Source of the DNA: JBLNDG01 sp050261415
Lineage (GTDB): Bacteria; Bacillota; Clostridia; Lutisporales; Lutisporaceae
DNA: 23,979 nt
NCBI GenBank assembly: GCA_050261415.1
Contig: JBLNDG010000156.1
Span: forward strand, 1-23,979
Direction: 5' to 3'
Shown here piece by piece: positions 23,268 through 23,979 of this stretch. Position 1 is the first letter of the stretch. Every line of letters starts with the position of its first letter. The notes under the pieces were generated by a model. That model was not told the origin of the DNA, did not search any database, and saw only the letters and a program-made list of their open reading frames with translations. A program made the translations under genes and the position numbers.

Positions 23268-23327
23268 TAACACAACTTTATTTTTATTTTGACACAACTT
23301 ACTGAAATATGGTCATTAATGCCTACA
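23268..23327 (+). repeat. transposase-site-like repeat copy A (two units, 22 bp apart)
   Basis: Units TAACACAACTT (from 23268) and TGACACAACTT (from 23290), joined by TTATTTTTATTT. The stretch 23270-23327 is repeated 151 bp downstream at 23421-23478: the first 31 bases match at 29 positions and both copies finish in AATGCCTACA. Confidence 0.75.
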
Positions 23328-23418
23328 CTTTTCTGAATGCGACCAATGTGGTCTTATTGCATGATAAATTATACTTTTTAGCCTGTCATTGGAATTTTTG
23401 GTATATTCAATACGATTA

Positions 23419-23478
23419 TAATACAACTTTATTTCTATTTTGACACAACTTCCGCAAAAAAGTCCTCAAATGCCTACA
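23419..23478 (+). repeat. transposase-site-like repeat copy B (two units, 22 bp apart)
   Basis: Units starting at 23419 (TAATACAACTT) and 23441 (TGACACAACTT), same strand and spacing as copy A, with the same trailing AATGCCTACA at 23469-23478. Confidence 0.75.
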
Positions 23479-23534
23479 TTAAATTTTAGTTTTTTAACCC
23501 TTTTTCCCTTAATTTCTTAATTCTATCTATATAT

Positions 23535-23577
23535 CCCCCAAATAAACTCGTATCAAAAACAAAATAAAGTCGTGTCA
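23535..23577 (-). repeat. inverted copy of the repeat (two units, 22 bp apart)
   Basis: On the minus strand TGACACGACTTTATTTTG starts at 23577 and TGATACGAGTTTATTTGGG at 23555. The second unit matches the outermost unit at 23954-23972 at 17 of 19 positions, but in inverted orientation. Confidence 0.75.
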
Positions 23578-23696
23578 CAGACGTCCTTGAAACCCGCACA
23601 AAATCAATGTTTGTTATTATCTGTTATTTTCCCTTCATTTTACATCTACCCCTTTTTCCATGTTCCTCAAATCATTTTGGCAAAAAATTTTGGGCA

Positions 23697-23719
23697 AAAA
23701 ACAAAATAAAGTTGTGTCA
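23697..23719 (-). repeat. single inverted unit of the repeat
   Basis: TGACACAACTTTATTTTG on the minus strand from 23719. No second unit follows at 22 bp. Confidence 0.65.
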
Positions 23720-23800
23720 TGCCAGTAGTTTTATGGTTCAAGGGAATAGGGGGGAGGGAGAGCTATTTTCTCTTCTCTTTTTCTTTCTATCAAGTCATCA

Positions 23801-23821
23801 AAGCCTTGATTTGCAAGGCTT
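23801..23821. other. hairpin AAGCCTTG-5-CAAGGCTT
   Basis: A perfect 8-bp stem with a five-base loop between the inverted and direct repeat units. No T-run follows on either strand; its role is unknown. Confidence 0.5.
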
Positions 23822-23913
23822 GTATCCTTATTACTTAATCCTTTTTTCTTATCCCTATCAAACAAAAATCATGGCCCGAAGGAGTCTTTTCTTTCCCTCT
23901 GACCATGATTCTA

Positions 23914-23979
23914 TGATACGACTTTATTTTTTGTGACACAACTTTTTTAATTGTGACACGGGTTTATTTGGGTAGTACA
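23914..23979 (+). mobile_element. putative right end of a Tn7-like transposon (three tandem sites, terminal ACA)
   Basis: Three units start at 23914, 23934 and 23954, exactly 20 bp apart (TGATACGACTTTATTT, TGACACAACTTTTTTAAT, TGACACGGGTTTATTTGGG), and the window finishes in GTAGTACA. Read inward on the minus strand this gives TGTACTACCC followed by tandem AATAAA-C/G-GTGTCA sites, the same plan as Tn7 ends (5'-TGT, a short spacer, then 22-bp TnsB sites containing AATAAAGTC). No tns gene, target-site duplication or opposite end is visible, so the identification rests on architecture only. Confidence 0.5.

Noticed and set aside
23268..23979. CRISPR array
   Set aside because: Repeat units are degenerate, in mixed orientation and unevenly spaced, and lack uniform spacers; no cas genes are present.

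Overview
This window looks like an accessory (horizontally acquired) region from an endospore-forming Firmicute, most plausibly a Paenibacillaceae-type Bacillota. The reasons are low to moderate GC, AGGAGG-type ribosome binding sites almost everywhere, sigma-A type promoters, a Spo0E-like phosphatase beside an XRE regulator, and GTG/TTG starts. No rRNA, tRNA, CRISPR array, integrase or transposase gene was found.

Layout. Positions 1-2170 hold small regulatory genes: the first codons of a leftward gene running off the edge, a Spo0E-like gene, an XRE repressor, a protein with two tandem ribbon-helix-helix-like motifs, and a coupled pair of unknown genes. Positions 2170-2785 contain no protein gene, but hold two identical GTTTTTAAAAAC palindromes, AT-rich short repeats and a possible small RNA between two leftward terminators. 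Positions 2786-7842 are a mostly leftward block: a primase-like zinc-finger protein overlapping an XPD/DinG-like helicase with a putative Fe-S cysteine cluster, three small unknown proteins, a protein with three HNH-associated repeats, and a small protein of a family common on Firmicute mobile elements. One 55-codon gene (5841-6008) runs the opposite way inside this block. Positions 7843-8439 have no gene.

Positions 8499-20772 are one long leftward defense island. In transcription order: hsdM, a small acidic protein, hsdS, a large protein with a HEPN-type RNMIAH motif, hsdR, a YgjP/M48-like metallopeptidase, a zinc-ribbon protein, a ribbon-helix-helix-like protein, an SF2 helicase and a PD-(D/E)XK-like nuclease. 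Gaps are tiny and several genes overlap or share stop/RBS sequences, so co-expression from the promoter before hsdM is likely. The proposal is a type I restriction-modification system carrying a possible RNA-cleaving back-up effector (HEPN) plus a helicase-nuclease accessory module. hsdS and the HEPN gene are clearly more AT-rich than hsdM and hsdR, suggesting they were exchanged as a unit.

Positions 20998-22902 hold three rightward genes (an S23-type four-helix-bundle protein and two unknown proteins with their own promoters), followed by a probably frameshifted ORF. The last 700 bases carry ten copies of a TGACACRACTTTATTT motif, often spaced 20 or 22 bp, and the window finishes in ...GTAGTACA. 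Read from that end inward (TGT, short spacer, tandem AATAAA-G sites) this matches the layout of a Tn7-like transposon end with TnsB sites. The whole window may therefore be cargo of a Tn7-like element, although no tns gene is present here to prove it.
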